From Vicinamibacteria bacterium (GTDB taxonomy: Bacteria; Acidobacteriota; Vicinamibacteria; Fen-336; JAGNNV01), in assembly GCA_016650185.1 (NCBI GenBank), contig JAENWE010000185.1, positions 1 through 5,175 of the forward strand: a stretch of 5,175 bases of DNA, read 5' to 3'. The notes below the pieces were generated by a model. It saw nothing but the letters and a program-made list of their open reading frames with translations. It made no database searches and was not told the DNA's origin. Position numbers and translations under genes: made by a program. Below are positions 4,887 through 5,175 of this stretch, in pieces; position 1 is the first letter of the stretch; every line of letters begins with the position of its first letter.

Positions 4887-5175
4887 TCACAGCCCAGAGA
4901 GCCGGCCGGGGGCGGGCGAGGATGCTGGGGCGCCGCAGCCTGGGCAGAACCGGGCGTCTGGAGGGTTCTCGCGCTGGCAAACCGAACAGGCAACACCCTC
5001 CGGCGTCTCGTCGCGCGACGCGCCGCAGGCCCGGCAGTACGCGCCGTCACTCTCGGTCTGCGCGGAGCAGCGCGGGCATTTCACAAACGCGACGTTGAGT
5101 GAAACCGCGGTAATCGCTTCGCCCGCGTCTGCGGCCAGCGCATCCAGAAACGGCCGAAGGGCTCGCCACAGGGTC
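4887..5175 (-). CDS. Protein with C-terminal double zinc ribbon (5' end beyond right edge)
   Basis: On the minus strand the frame is open from 5174 to the TGA at 4889-4887, giving 95 visible residues. A GTG at 5084-5082 could be mistaken for a start, but the upstream frame continues sensibly (ALRPFLDALAADAGEAITAV, then SLNVAFVKCPRC) with GC-rich third positions, so the gene probably begins outside the window. The visible C-terminus carries two CxxC-x10-CxxC zinc-binding sets: cysteines 33, 36, 47 and 50, then 63, 66, 77 and 80, within CPRCSAQTESDGAYCRACG and CSVCQRENPPDARFCPGCG. This is a double zinc ribbon (DZR type), a structural metal-binding module often attached to regulatory, membrane or scaffold domains. 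The protein ends 15 residues after the last cysteine with a short Ser/Pro/Gly tail. The N-terminal domain is not visible enough to assign a function. Confidence 0.82.
   Translation of the reverse strand, partial: TLWRALRPFLDALAADAGEAITAVSLNVAFVKCPRCSAQTESDGAYCRACGASRDETPEGVACSVCQRENPPDARFCPGCGAPASSPAPGRLSGL

Noticed and set aside
4749..5175. Further CRISPR repeats to the right of the orphan unit
   Set aside because: I searched by eye for GTTTCAATCC and for the stem sequence in the remaining bases and to the left of the unit, and found no second copy, even degenerate.

Overview
The window is GC-rich, Gram-negative-type bacterial chromosome with mostly compact genes. A type IV pilus retraction ATPase (PilT) and a GAF-SpoIIE phosphatase point to an environmental bacterium with signal-controlled surface behaviour. 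The phylum cannot be fixed from the sequence alone. A deltaproteobacterial or other uncultured high-GC lineage is a guess based on the PilT type, the GC-rich codon use and the style of the intergenic repeats.

Layout. (1) Positions 1-210, minus strand: the N-terminal 70 codons of a CBS-domain protein that runs off the left edge. (2) 211-356: divergent intergenic region with a good ribosome binding site on each strand. (3) 357-1685, plus strand: GAF domain plus SpoIIE/RsbU-type PP2C phosphatase, with a GTG start chosen by its ribosome binding site. (4) 1686-1834: short intergenic gap. (5) 1835-3412, plus strand: PilT-type ATPase with a 155-residue N-terminal extension that looks like a degenerate second copy of PilT's own N-terminal domain. 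(6) 3413-4016: non-coding, repeat-rich stretch holding one partial and two nearly complete copies of a structured element of about 255 bp, in direct orientation with a 281-282 bp period. (7) 4085-4648, plus strand: a small six-helix membrane protein of unknown function with internal repeats. (8) 4712-4748: a lone 37-bp unit with the hallmarks of a CRISPR direct repeat, with no second unit visible. (9) 4887 to the right edge, minus strand: the C-terminal 95 codons of a protein ending in a double zinc ribbon.

How the parts relate. The phosphatase and PilT are collinear, 149 bp apart, and may be co-expressed. A link between partner-switching signalling and pilus retraction is reasonable but unproven. 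The CBS protein is divergent from them. The repeat block separates PilT from the membrane protein and is probably a transcription boundary. The most unusual items are the duplicated N-terminal domain of PilT, the multi-hairpin tandem intergenic element and the orphan CRISPR-repeat-like hairpin.
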